From Acidobacteriota bacterium (GTDB lineage Bacteria; Acidobacteriota; Terriglobia; Bryobacterales; Bryobacteraceae): a stretch of DNA of 64,000 nt. Each line of letters opens with the position of its first letter. Position 1 is the stretch's first letter. Made by a program: the position numbers and the translations under genes. The notes beneath the pieces are model-generated. The model was given only the letters and a program-made list of their open reading frames with translations. It was not told the origin of the DNA and searched no databases. Below are positions 30,403 to 39,297 of this stretch, piece after piece. The stretch is taken from positions 1 to 64,000 of the forward strand of contig CANIVU010000034.1 in NCBI GenBank assembly GCA_947470805.1, in the 5' to 3' direction.

Positions 30403-31377
30403 CTACTTCCAGGCCAGGTTCGAACCCACGCCGCGCGCCTGCGCGTCAATCGCCGCCGCCATCCGTTGTAGCGATACGACCTCGCAGGCCGCCTCGGCTT
30501 CGACGGCCGCGCGCGGCATGCCGAATACCACGCAACTGGCTTCGTCCTGCGCAATCGTCCAGCATCCGGCGTCGCGCATCTTGCGCAATCCGGCCGCTCC
30601 GTCCTCCCCCATTCCGGTCAACAATACGCCCACCGCGCACGGCGCCGCCTGCTCGGCCACGCTCTCAAACAGCACATCCACCGCCGGCCGCTGGTGCCAG
30701 ATCTTCGGACCGTTGTCCAGCCGCACGCGCCACCGGTCGCCGTCGAGCACCACCTGCATATGCCGGTCGCCGGGGGCCACCAGCGCCATGCCGTCGCGCA
30801 CCGTTACTCCGTCCAGCGCCTCGCGCACCTCCCAGTGCGTCACCCGGTTCAGCCGCGCCGCGAACGTGCCGCTGAACTGTCGCGGAATGTGTTGGGCAAT
30901 CACCACGCCCGGCCCATCGGCCGGCAGCGCCATCAACACCTGCTCAATCGCCTCCGTCCCGCCGGTCGAAGCGCCAATCGCCACCATCCGGTAGGAGGCC
31001 TGCTTGGCCGTCCGCTGCGACAGCAACTGCCCCAGTTCCTGCACGGCGCGCGTATCGTCGATCGGCCGCAACAATACAGCCACCTCGGTCCCGCTCAGCC
31101 CGGCCACAGGTTGCCGCGCCAGCAGAATCACCGGCATCGGATAGTACTGCAGCAGCCGTTTGACGAACTCCCCGTTCTCATTGCCCGGCATCTCGGCTTC
31201 GAGGACCAGCACCTCCGGTCGCAACAGAACGATCTTGTCCCGCGCCTCCCGGATGGTCGCTGCCGTTTCGCATTTCCATCCGCTGCCCGGTCCCAAGGCG
31301 CGCCCCACCGTCTGGCGGAACTCCGCCCCCCGGTCGGCCACCAGTACCAGTCGCGTCTTCCGATCACCCGAACTCAT
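30403..31377 (-). CDS. cheB: Chemotaxis protein-glutamate methylesterase CheB with a degenerate receiver
   Basis: 324-residue CheB that removes methyl groups from chemoreceptors. The C-terminal esterase has the expected triad Ser137 (GASTGG), His163 (QHIPRQ) and Asp259 (GMGEDGA). The N-terminal receiver is recognisable, but the phospho-Asp position reads Glu60 (VLEAEMP instead of xxDxxMP), so phosphorylation by CheA is unlikely in the usual way. ATG overlaps the cheX stop (ATGA). Last gene of the che operon. Confidence 0.92.
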   Translation of the reverse strand: MSSGDRKTRLVLVADRGAEFRQTVGRALGPGSGWKCETAATIREARDKIVLLRPEVLVLEAEMPGNENGEFVKRLLQYYPMPVILLARQPVAGLSGTEVAVLLRPIDDTRAVQELGQLLSQRTAKQASYRMVAIGASTGGTEAIEQVLMALPADGPGVVIAQHIPRQFSGTFAARLNRVTHWEVREALDGVTVRDGMALVAPGDRHMQVVLDGDRWRVRLDNGPKIWHQRPAVDVLFESVAEQAAPCAVGVLLTGMGEDGAAGLRKMRDAGCWTIAQDEASCVVFGMPRAAVEAEAACEVVSLQRMAAAIDAQARGVGSNLAWK

Positions 31378-31844
31378 TGCGGCTGCGGTTCCCAGTACAC
31401 CCGCAGATCCATGAACCCGTCCATCAGTTCCAACCCGCGGTGCACGCCCGGCAACTCGCCCTCTTCGGGACGAACCACCTCCGGCGAAGACAGCGCAAAC
31501 AGCCCCTCTTTTTCAAACCGGCTCAGGAACGCGCCGCAAATCATGTTGCCCAGCTCGCCCATCACCTGATCGGTCTCCTCCGCCGTCGGCCCTGTCACCG
31601 GATCGGTGCCCAGAAAGCTCCCGGCCAGCGACCCGGCCGCCACATCGTCGACCGCCATCCGGAACTCACCGGCCTGATCTCCGCTGAAAGAAACCCGCAC
31701 CTGCAAAGGGAACGGTTTGGGACAGGCGCACTCGTCGCCCTCCTCCAGAATGTCGGTGAAGAACATCACGTTCAAAACATCCCGTGCCGCTCCCACCAGC
31801 TCGGCCGCCATGACCTCATCGCGCTGCAGTAATTGTTCCGTCAT
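31374..31844 (-). CDS. cheX: CheX-like chemotaxis phosphatase
   Basis: 156-residue CheC/CheX-family protein that dephosphorylates CheY-P. The key helix ETDQVMGELGNMICGAFLSRFE contains the E..xN pattern used for catalysis. Single catalytic helix, consistent with CheX rather than two-helix CheC. Between cheY (23-base gap) and cheB (overlap). Confidence 0.82.
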   Translation of the reverse strand: MTEQLLQRDEVMAAELVGAARDVLNVMFFTDILEEGDECACPKPFPLQVRVSFSGDQAGEFRMAVDDVAAGSLAGSFLGTDPVTGPTAEETDQVMGELGNMICGAFLSRFEKEGLFALSSPEVVRPEEGELPGVHRGLELMDGFMDLRVYWEPQPQ

Positions 31845-31867
31845 CGCTCTTCCTCCTCAAAGAGGTA

Positions 31868-32266
31868 CTACTCTTCACCCAGAATCTGCTGCACCTTCAA
31901 CCGGATCATCTCCGGCTGGCATGGCTTGCTGATGTATCCCTGCGCGCCCAGTTCGCGCAGCCGCATCACCCGTTTTTGCGTCGCGTCGGTGGAGATAATC
32001 AGAATCGGCACCTTAGCGTCCCGTTCATCCTCCCGCAGCTTGGTGACGAACTCCTCGCCGTTCATCACCGGCATGTTCAGATCGGCGAAAATCAGGTCCA
32101 GCTTGTTCGGCTCCCGATTCTCCTTGGCCACAACTTCCAGTGCCTCCAGGCCATTGCCGGCCTCAAAGACGTTCTTCACCGGCAACGACGCCAACTGCAC
32201 CGTCCGCCGCACATACGCTCGCATCGCCGGCGAGTCGTCCACGATCAGAATTCGAAGGGATTGCAT
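31868..32266 (-). CDS. cheY: CheY-type response regulator
   Basis: 132-residue single receiver. Acidic pair IVDDS (8-12), phospho-Asp62 (FADLNMP), Thr/Ser switch IISTDA and Lys114 (GYISKP). No output domain, so it presumably acts on a motor or appendage. Located between cheD and cheX. Confidence 0.9.
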   Translation of the reverse strand: MQSLRILIVDDSPAMRAYVRRTVQLASLPVKNVFEAGNGLEALEVVAKENREPNKLDLIFADLNMPVMNGEEFVTKLREDERDAKVPILIISTDATQKRVMRLRELGAQGYISKPCQPEMIRLKVQQILGEE

Positions 32267-32295
32267 AGTCAGTTTCTCCTCTGGTTATTTCGTTG

Positions 32296-32835
32296 TTACC
32301 GGGCACCTGCCACCGGAACCCGGCGGATAGGTGTTTCGTTCGGGTGCGTACCGCCAGCGTCGTTGCCGCCGGTACCCCGCATCTGCACCCAGAACTCACC
32401 AGTCCCCACTGTGATTCCCAGGTTTCGCGACACGGTCCCACCCACTGCTTCCATCTCCACCATCACGCCCATCTGCCACAGCAGCTTTCGCGCGGCCAGA
32501 TAATTGCGTTTGCCCACTGCCAACTGGGCGTTATCTGTCAATATTTGTGCGCCACCGGCCAGCCGCACGCGGATGCGCCTCCGGTCGGCTCCCATCCGTT
32601 CCATGGCCCGGATCAATAAGGGAATACCGGTATCGGCATAGCTCGCCGGCTGGGCTTCGGCGCGCGCCGGGTCCTGCCGCGAATCGGGCAGCAGGAAGTG
32701 CAACAGGCCGGCCACGCCACTGCCTGGGTCGAAGGCGCCCACGCCAATGCATGACCCCAGCGCGTAGGTCACAATGCTCGCCTCTTTGTCGGCCGAGCAC
32801 CGGCACTCGGAAATACCAACTACAATTAAGCCCAT
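32296..32835 (-). CDS. cheD: Chemoreceptor glutamine deamidase CheD
   Basis: 179 residues. Deamidates receptor glutamines and in other species partners CheC/CheX. Catalytic pair visible: Cys29 in ALGSCIGVGAFD and His46 in GLLHFLLPDS. ATG 32835 follows GGGAGG seven bases upstream and overlaps the cheR stop by ten bases. The much longer in-frame extension runs through cheR and is a shadow. Confidence 0.9.
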   Translation of the reverse strand: MGLIVVGISECRCSADKEASIVTYALGSCIGVGAFDPGSGVAGLLHFLLPDSRQDPARAEAQPASYADTGIPLLIRAMERMGADRRRIRVRLAGGAQILTDNAQLAVGKRNYLAARKLLWQMGVMVEMEAVGGTVSRNLGITVGTGEFWVQMRGTGGNDAGGTHPNETPIRRVPVAGAR

Positions 32836-33701
32836 CGCGTCCCTCCCTGTGTCGCCGCCGTTGTCGCCGGCCGCTGCCGGTACACGGCGGGCCGGACGTA
32901 ATCGGTGTTGGCTTCCAGCCCGCTGAGTCCTTCGGCATGGCCCACCAGCAGGTAGCCGCCAGGGGTCAGTCGCTGCAGCAGCTTCTGCACGATCTGCATT
33001 CTTGTCTCCTGCGAAAAATAGATCATCACGTTCCGGCAGAATATATAAGGAAACGGCCCAATCTGCGGGAACGGGTCCACCAGGTTCAGCCAGCGGAAAT
33101 GCACCATCTGCCGGATCTCGGCCTTCACCCGGTAGTAGCCTTCCCACCGGTTCCGGCCCGCCTCGAAATACTGTTGCCGCCAGCTTTCCGGCAGCGGCTG
33201 AATCCTCTCGCGCGTATAGAGTCCGGCCTGCGCCGTCTCCAACATCCGCGTCGATACATCGGTGGCCAGAATTCGCACCTTTTCCGATGCCCCCGGTCCC
33301 AACGCCTCCCGCGCCACCATCGCCAATGTGTAGGGCTCCTCGCCGCTCGACGAGGCCGCGCACCAAATCGTCTGTCGCCCCACCGGGCCGCGCCACAGCT
33401 CGGCGATCTGCGTCTGCAGCCATTCAAAATGGCTCGCCTCGCGCCAGAAGGCCGTGTGATTGGTGGTCAACAGGTCCAGCAGCCCCTGCATCTTTTCGCC
33501 CGTCTTGTCTTCTTCCAAAAGGCGCAAATAGTCGGCCGGATCATTGACGCCCAGCTCCCGCATATGGCGCGCCGTCCGCACGCTCAGCAGCAACTCCTTG
33601 CCCGGCCGGTGCTCCAGGCCCAGCCGCGCCGTCGCCAGCTCCTGCAATCGCTGCAACGCCGCCGCCGGTAATCGTGTCTCCGGGCTACGCGGCGAGGCCA
33701 T
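32826..33701 (-). CDS. cheR: Chemotaxis methyltransferase CheR
   Basis: 291-residue SAM-dependent methyltransferase that methylates receptor glutamates. All-helical N-terminal domain, TTNHTAFWRE at 79-88, the SAM-binding block WCAASSSGEEPYTLAM at 113-128, ILATDVS, FCRNVMIYF, and GYLLVGHAEGL. Start overlaps the cheA 3' end by 17 bases. Confidence 0.94.
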   Translation of the reverse strand: MASPRSPETRLPAAALQRLQELATARLGLEHRPGKELLLSVRTARHMRELGVNDPADYLRLLEEDKTGEKMQGLLDLLTTNHTAFWREASHFEWLQTQIAELWRGPVGRQTIWCAASSSGEEPYTLAMVAREALGPGASEKVRILATDVSTRMLETAQAGLYTRERIQPLPESWRQQYFEAGRNRWEGYYRVKAEIRQMVHFRWLNLVDPFPQIGPFPYIFCRNVMIYFSQETRMQIVQKLLQRLTPGGYLLVGHAEGLSGLEANTDYVRPAVYRQRPATTAATQGGTRWA

Positions 33702-35655
33702 AACCCTCCCGTCCCATCAATCCATCCAGGTCCAGAATGATTCCCACGCTCCCGTCGCCCAGAATCGCCCCGCCCGCCACGCCTCGTACCCGGCCCATCC
33801 AGTCGCCCAGACTCTTAATCACCACTTCCTGTTTGCCGATCACTTCGTCGACGGCCAGCGCCACCCGGCGCGGTCCGGCCTCCACCACCACCAGCACCGA
33901 ATCCTCTGTCGCCCGTCCGGAAGCACTTTCTCCCAGCAGCGTCTCCATCCGCAGTACGGGCACAATCCGGTCGCGCAACAACGCCACCTCGTGCCGCCCC
34001 TCCACGGTGTTGATCTCCTGCCCGCGCGGCTTCAAAATCTCCCGCACCGTGAACAGCGGCAGGATGAACCGGTTGGCCCCATGCTTCACCACCAGCGCGT
34101 CAATAATCGCCAGCGTCAGCGGCACCCGCAGCAGGAACGTCGTTCCCTTGCCAGGCTCGCTGCGCACCTCCACCCGTCCCCGCAGCTTCTCGATTTCCTG
34201 TTTCACCACGTCCATGCCGACGCCCCGGCCGGAGATGGCCGTCACCTGTTCGGAGGTCGAAAAGCCCGGTTCGAAAATCAGATCCAGAATCTCCGCCGGC
34301 GAAAGCTGCGCCTGCTCTTTCACCAGTCCCCGCTCCACCGCCTTGCGCAGAATCCGCGCCTGGTCCAGGCCCCGGCCATCGTCGGAGACGGCAATTACCA
34401 CATGCCCCGATTGGTGCAACGCCGACAGCCGAATCCGCCCCTCAATGGGCTTGCCGGCCGCTTCCCGGTCGGCGGGCAGTTCCAGCCCGTGGTCCACCGC
34501 GTTGCGCACCATGTGCATCAACGGGTCGGCCAGCTGCTCCACGATGGTCCGGTCCAGTTCGGCGTCTTCGCCGGCCGTCTCAAGGACCGCCTGTTTCCCG
34601 GACTCCCGCACCAGATCGCGGAACACGCGCGCCATCCGTTGGAAGGTCTGCCCGATCGGAACCACGCGCAGCGACATCGCCGTCTTCTGCAACTCTGTCG
34701 TGATTCGTCCCAACTGGTTCAGATTCTTTGCCGTCTTCGGATCGCCCAGCGCCGCCAGCGCCGGGTCCAACTGCACCAGCGATTGCGCAATCACCAGCTC
34801 GCCTACCAGGTCCACCAGCTGGTCCAGCTTCGCCGTGTCTACTTTTACTGCCGACCGGCCTCCAGCGCGCGTACTCTTCGCCGCCGGTCCGGCCGCCCGC
34901 GGCGGCGGCGCAGCCGGCAAATCATCGGACAGCGGCAACGGCATGCTGTGCGTGGCGGCGTACAACTGCTCCAGCAGCGCCCCGGCATCGTCGGGAATCG
35001 CGGCCTCCTCACCCTGGTCCAACTGTTCGGCCGCCGCCACCACTTCGCCCAGGAAATCGGCGCTCGAAAGCGCCAGGTCGATCAGTGCCGAACTCACCGC
35101 GCGCGCTCCGCTCCGCACCTCGTCCAACAGGTTCTCGGTGTGGTGGGCCACTTCGCGGGCTGTCTCGACGCCGGCGATCGCCGCCAGTCCCTTAATCGTG
35201 TGAAAACTCCGGAACAGGGCGTGCACCGCCTCGGTGTCCTCCGGCGAATTCTCCAGCCGTAGCAACTCCTGTTCAATATTGGCCAGATGCTCGCGCGCCT
35301 CCAATACGAAGTCGCCCCAGGGCATTCCGGGCCCGGCTGGCGCCGGCGGCGCCGCCGCGGCCAGTCGCGCCTCCAACTCCTGCTCGGCCAGGGTATGCAA
35401 CTGCTCCACCTGATCCTGCAGCGTGGCCTCGCGCTCCTCGCCTCCGTCCTCCGGTTCGAGCAACGCCACCAGATGCCGCGCCGCCTCCGCCGTACCGCCC
35501 ATCTCCAATTGGCGCGCACAGGCCTCGGTCTCCTCGAAGTGCTGAATCAGCTCCAGCCGGCGCGTCCCCGCCTGTGTCTCGTTCGCCGCGGCCGGCGAAA
35601 ACACGCTGCCCAGAATCGCCTCCAGCAGTCGCAGCAGTTGCGCTTCCTGTCGCAT
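33685..35655 (-). CDS. cheA: Chemotaxis histidine kinase CheA lacking an obvious P2 domain
   Basis: 656 residues. A ~105-residue N-terminal stretch (helical, Glu/Ala-rich) precedes the HPT domain, where His152 sits in SFHTIKGLA. After a Pro/Ala linker the chain goes straight to the dimerisation helices (SAVKVDTAKLDQLVDLVGELV), the HATPase (HMVRNAVDHGLE, SDDGRG, GRGVGMDVVK) and a CheW-like domain at the end; no separate CheY-docking P2 domain is evident. ATG at 35655 is preferred over an upstream TTG that overlaps cheW. Central kinase for the receptor at 36815-38407. Confidence 0.94.
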   Translation of the reverse strand: MRQEAQLLRLLEAILGSVFSPAAANETQAGTRRLELIQHFEETEACARQLEMGGTAEAARHLVALLEPEDGGEEREATLQDQVEQLHTLAEQELEARLAAAAPPAPAGPGMPWGDFVLEAREHLANIEQELLRLENSPEDTEAVHALFRSFHTIKGLAAIAGVETAREVAHHTENLLDEVRSGARAVSSALIDLALSSADFLGEVVAAAEQLDQGEEAAIPDDAGALLEQLYAATHSMPLPLSDDLPAAPPPRAAGPAAKSTRAGGRSAVKVDTAKLDQLVDLVGELVIAQSLVQLDPALAALGDPKTAKNLNQLGRITTELQKTAMSLRVVPIGQTFQRMARVFRDLVRESGKQAVLETAGEDAELDRTIVEQLADPLMHMVRNAVDHGLELPADREAAGKPIEGRIRLSALHQSGHVVIAVSDDGRGLDQARILRKAVERGLVKEQAQLSPAEILDLIFEPGFSTSEQVTAISGRGVGMDVVKQEIEKLRGRVEVRSEPGKGTTFLLRVPLTLAIIDALVVKHGANRFILPLFTVREILKPRGQEINTVEGRHEVALLRDRIVPVLRMETLLGESASGRATEDSVLVVVEAGPRRVALAVDEVIGKQEVVIKSLGDWMGRVRGVAGGAILGDGSVGIILDLDGLMGREGYGLAA

Positions 35656-35663
35656 GGGTCCCG

Positions 35664-36194
35664 TCACCCTTTCCCGCAACCGGCCAACTCCGGCGTTTGC
35701 AGATCCACGGCGTCTTCCATCGGGCCCGCCAGCACGCCGTCAATTTCCAGCAGCAATTTCACCTTGCCTTTGCTCTTGGCAATCTGGTTCACGTAGCCCA
35801 TTTGCATCCAGCCGTTGGCCAGCGACGCCGTCTCTTCCACCTCGCTCGGTTGAATCTGCAGCACTTCCGACACCCCGTCCACCACCACGCCGATCGGCGA
35901 ACGCGCCCGCTTCGTATCCGGTTGCATCACCACGATGCAGGCCCGGACTCCCCGTTCCTGGAACGGCATTCCCAACCGCAGCCGCAGGTCCATGACCGGG
36001 ACGACTTTCCCACGCAGGTTAATGACGCCCAATACGTAGCCGGCCGCCTGGGGCACCGGTGTAATCTCCTGCCACGGAATGATTTCCCGAATCCGTCCCA
36101 CCGGCACCGCGAACTCCTCTTTTCCCAGCCAGAACGCCAGATACTTCCCGGCGCCCTGCAGGTCCTGTCTCATTGTGTGTGCGATTTCTTCCAT
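35664..36194 (-). CDS. cheW: Chemotaxis coupling protein CheW
   Basis: 176-residue coupling protein linking CheA to receptors: YLAFWLGKEEFAVPVGRIREI, VLGVINLRGKVVPVMDLR, and PIGVVVDGVSEVL are typical CheW strands. The start ATG 36194 has GGAGAA seven bases upstream; earlier in-frame ATG (36209) is weaker. First gene of the minus-strand che operon; nine bases before cheA. Confidence 0.92.
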   Translation of the reverse strand: MEEIAHTMRQDLQGAGKYLAFWLGKEEFAVPVGRIREIIPWQEITPVPQAAGYVLGVINLRGKVVPVMDLRLRLGMPFQERGVRACIVVMQPDTKRARSPIGVVVDGVSEVLQIQPSEVEETASLANGWMQMGYVNQIAKSKGKVKLLLEIDGVLAGPMEDAVDLQTPELAGCGKG

Positions 36195-36439
36195 GCCGCT
36201 GTTCTCCATTCGGGCTGCTGACAGCACAGGCCCTGGGTACAGACTGCTTATCGCCCATCGTCGTTTTCCCTTTAACCCGGTCTCCGTTTTCCCAATATTT
36301 CTTTTTTTCTCAAAGAACCGTCATTTGGGACGAAATGTCACTTGAAGTCGCCCTGCGCCTCCCGGTTCCCCCCGTAGCGGATCTCCGGTGCCTGGACTGT
36401 TTCGCAAGAAAATCCACGTTTTAAGGAATTCGCATCCCT

Positions 36440-36793
36440 ATGACTATCACTCGTTCCCGGATCACCACTTTCGCCGCGCTCGCCCTGGCGGCCCTGCTGC
36501 CCTGTTTCGCCGAAATGCGGGTCAACGGCCCGGACGCCATCAAGGCCGCTGTAAAGAAGGTTCAGCCCGATTACAATCCGATCGCCAAGCAGATGCGCGT
36601 GCAGGGCGATGTGGAAGTCGAAGCCCGCGTCTCCGATGCCGGCGAGGTCACCGACGTCAAAGTTCTCAGCGGCAACGCACTGCTCACTGCCCCGGTCGTC
36701 AAGGCGGTTCGCGACTGGCGCTTTCAGCCTTTCCAGGAAAATGGCAAGCCCATCCAGGCCGTCGCCACGCTCCGCTTCACCTTCAAACTCTAA
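36440..36793 (+). CDS. Exported TonB C-terminal-like protein
   Basis: 117 residues: signal peptide (ITTFAALALAALLPCFAEM) followed by a single TonB/TolA-type C-terminal domain (YNPIAKQMRVQGDVEVEARVSD..., ending LRFTFKL) with the usual 'a...g.v.v.f.v...G.v......s' layout. There is no N-terminal anchor or Pro-rich span, so it is a free periplasmic TonB-like domain. Located 21 bases before the MCP gene on the same strand and divergent from cheW, so it may be part of the chemotaxis unit. Confidence 0.8.
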   Translation: MTITRSRITTFAALALAALLPCFAEMRVNGPDAIKAAVKKVQPDYNPIAKQMRVQGDVEVEARVSDAGEVTDVKVLSGNALLTAPVVKAVRDWRFQPFQENGKPIQAVATLRFTFKL

Positions 36794-36814
36794 CTCAGGG
36801 AAATAGGGACTCTT

Positions 36815-38407
36815 ATGAATTGGTCAGCAGGCCGTAAGCTTGTCGTGTGCGCGTGGGTCACGGTCGTTCTCACGCTTCTGGTTGGCGCCAGCGCCTTATG
36901 GGTCGCCAACCATCTGGGTACCCGGTTGACTACCGCCGTCAACGGCAGCGCGCGTCACCAGATGCTCTCCGGCCGGATCGCCGCGTCCACCGAACGCCTG
37001 GAAAACCTGGAACGCCAACTGGCCATGGCCACCATGCTGCAGCAGACCGCCGTTGCCGAACAAGCCCGCCGCGACCTCGCCGCCACGCAGGAGTCCACCG
37101 ATCACCTGCTCGCCGAATTCCAGCGCTCTGGTCTTGAGGAAGATGAGTCCCGCAACGCCGAACGCATCCTCCGCACCGAGTTCGATGCCTTCCGCACGCA
37201 GCACCAGAAGATCGTCGAAAAGCTCCAAGCCCAAAAAATGGACGAGGCACTCAGTGAATTGAACGGCTCCCTCCTCCCTCGCCTCGGCGAAATGAACCGG
37301 ACCGCCGGCAAGCTCATCCAGCACGAAGAACGAGTCCTCGCCGAACTCGGCGCCGACTCCGAACGCACCCGCACTTCCGTCCTTCTCGTCCTTTCCATCC
37401 TCTGCCTCATCAGTGTCGCCGTCGGCGGCGGCGTGCTCTACAACCAGCGCTCCGTCACCCGCGTCCTGCTGCAGAGCATCCACGAACTCACGCTCAACTC
37501 CCAGCAGCTCGCCGGCACCGCCGGTCAGGTCTCCTCCTCCAGCCAGTCGGTCTCCCAGGCCGCCAGTGAACAGGCCGCCTCGCTCGAAGAGACCTCCGCC
37601 TCCGCCGAAGAGATCCACTCCATGACCGCCCGCAACGCCGAACACGCCGGCGCCGCCACCGAGTGCACCAAGGAAGCCGGCCGCATCATCAATCAGGCCA
37701 ACCTCGCCCTGCACCAGATGATGGAGTCCATGAACGAAATCAGCAGCTCCTCCGGCCGTATCTCCAAGATCATCAAGGTCATCGACGACATCGCCTTCCA
37801 AACCAATATTCTCGCCTTGAACGCCGCCGTCGAGGCCGCCCGCGCCGGTGAGGCCGGCATGGGCTTCGCCGTCGTCGCCGACGAAGTCCGCAACCTCGCC
37901 CAACGCTCCGCCCAGGCCGCTAAAGACACAACGCAGCTCATCGAAGAGTCCATCGCCCGCGCCGCCGAAGGCAAGCAGAAACTCGACGAAGTCGCCGCCT
38001 CCATCAATGGCGTCACCGGCGCCGCCAACAAAGTCAAATCCCTCGTCGAAGAGGTCCACGGCGGCAGCGAACAACAGGCCCGCGGCATCGAACAGATCGC
38101 CCGCGCCGTCTCCCGCATGGAACAGGTCACCCAGCAACTCGCCGCCACCGCCGAGGAGTCCGCCGCCTCCGGCATGGAACTCGGCGCCCACGCCCGCGGC
38201 GTCGACGAGATCGTCAACAATCTCCGCAACCTCTTCTCCGTCACCGACGCCCCTGTCGACCGTCCCAAGGCCCCGCCCGTCCGCTCCGGCAACTCCTTCT
38301 CCCCGGTCCCGGCGCGCGACAACGGCTTCAAAAAACCGGCCTTCTCCCTCTCCGGCGCCGACCCGAAATCGGTCATCCCGCTCGACCGCGATTTCGAAGG
38401 TTTCTAA
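36815..38407 (+). CDS. Methyl-accepting chemotaxis protein
   Basis: 530 residues. Membrane helices near 11-32 and 188-210 frame a helical periplasmic sensor (four-helix-bundle type); no clear HAMP follows. The signalling hairpin is intact ([18 protein letters not shown], then [10 protein letters not shown]). It ends with a flexible Pro/Ser stretch and the tail [11 protein letters not shown], a C-terminal tail type seen in several MCPs. RBS AGGGAAATAGGG upstream. Clear partner of the divergent che operon; ligand unknown. Confidence 0.95.
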   Translation: MNWSAGRKLVVCAWVTVVLTLLVGASALWVANHLGTRLTTAVNGSARHQMLSGRIAASTERLENLERQLAMATMLQQTAVAEQARRDLAATQESTDHLLAEFQRSGLEEDESRNAERILRTEFDAFRTQHQKIVEKLQAQKMDEALSELNGSLLPRLGEMNRTAGKLIQHEERVLAELGADSERTRTSVLLVLSILCLISVAVGGGVLYNQRSVTRVLLQSIHELTLNSQQLAGTAGQVSSSSQSVSQAASEQAASLEETSASAEEIHSMTARNAEHAGAATECTKEAGRIINQANLALHQMMESMNEISSSSGRISKIIKVIDDIAFQTNILALNAAVEAARAGEAGMGFAVVADEVRNLAQRSAQAAKDTTQLIEESIARAAEGKQKLDEVAASINGVTGAANKVKSLVEEVHGGSEQQARGIEQIARAVSRMEQVTQQLAATAEESAASGMELGAHARGVDEIVNNLRNLFSVTDAPVDRPKAPPVRSGNSFSPVPARDNGFKKPAFSLSGADPKSVIPLDRDFEGF

Positions 38408-38426
38408 CCAACCCCGCCACCAAAAA

Positions 38427-38448
38427 GGGCCGCCCTCGCAGGCGGCCC
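38427..38448. terminator. Bidirectional terminator between MCP and sugar isomerase-like genes
   Basis: GGGCCGCC and GGCGGCCC arms around a 6-base loop; on the minus strand followed by TTTTT, and about 20 bases after the MCP stop on the plus strand. Confidence 0.8.
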
Positions 38449-38454
38449 GGCAAT

Positions 38455-39282
38455 TTATCCGCGCAGCTTCCGGAACGCCACCAAACATTTCTCCGCCGTC
38501 TCAAACGCCGTATACCGGCTCCCCTCCTGCTCCACCAAATAGGACTCCACGCCGCCCGATTTCTCCGCCGCCGCAAAGATCTTCTTCCACGGCGAATCGC
38601 CCTCCCCAAGCAGAGCCTTAAACCCGACAGCCGCGTCCTTCGACCAGTCCTTGCAATGAATCGAAGCAAACCGCCCCGGGTTCTTCTTGATCCATTCAAT
38701 CGGATCCACGCCCGCCTCCACGCAAGTGCCCACGTCCAGCTGCAGCACAACGTTCTTCCCCGTCTCTTTCGCCAAAACCTCCATCGGTCGCGTCCCCTCA
38801 ATCGGCATAAACTCCGACTTATGATTGTGGAACCCGGCCCGCAGCCCGGCCGCCTTCATCTTCTCGGCCCCGGCGTTCAACTTCTCCGCCACGCCCTTCC
38901 ACCCGGCCAACCCCTCCACGCGCCCCGCGCTCGCCATAATAATCAGCTTCGAACCCAGAATCGTGTTCAGCTCAATGGCCTTCTCAATCGCCCCCGGCGC
39001 AAACGTCGTCCCGCTGTTATGCGTCGACAAACACTTCATCCCCAAATCATCCAGCAGCTTCCGGATGTCCTTCGCCTTAGCCACGTCCCAGCTCGTATAA
39101 GGCGAATAAAACTCCACGCCCTCGTAGCCCATCTTGGCCACCGCCTTCAGCGTGCCCACGTCGTCTTTCATCAACTCCGCCCGGACCGAATACAACTCCA
39201 GCCCCACCGGAATCTTCTTGCCCTTGGCCGAAACCGCCGCGGCCGTAGCCGCCGCCTGCATCAAAAATAAGCGTCGATTCAT
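38455..39282 (-). CDS. Secreted sugar phosphate isomerase/epimerase-like TIM barrel
   Basis: 275 residues with a Tat-like leader (MNRRLFLMQAAATAAAVSA) and a xylose-isomerase-like TIM barrel: VGLELYSVRAEL, GYEGVEFYSPY, AGFHNHKSEF, VVLQLDVGTCVEAG, and IHCKDWSKDA carry the metal-site His/Asp/Glu expected. Probably acts on a sugar or inositol in the envelope. Last of four same-strand genes (44848 to 38455). Confidence 0.85.
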   Translation of the reverse strand: MNRRLFLMQAAATAAAVSAKGKKIPVGLELYSVRAELMKDDVGTLKAVAKMGYEGVEFYSPYTSWDVAKAKDIRKLLDDLGMKCLSTHNSGTTFAPGAIEKAIELNTILGSKLIIMASAGRVEGLAGWKGVAEKLNAGAEKMKAAGLRAGFHNHKSEFMPIEGTRPMEVLAKETGKNVVLQLDVGTCVEAGVDPIEWIKKNPGRFASIHCKDWSKDAAVGFKALLGEGDSPWKKIFAAAEKSGGVESYLVEQEGSRYTAFETAEKCLVAFRKLRG

Positions 39283-39297
39283 ATCACCACGAACCTA

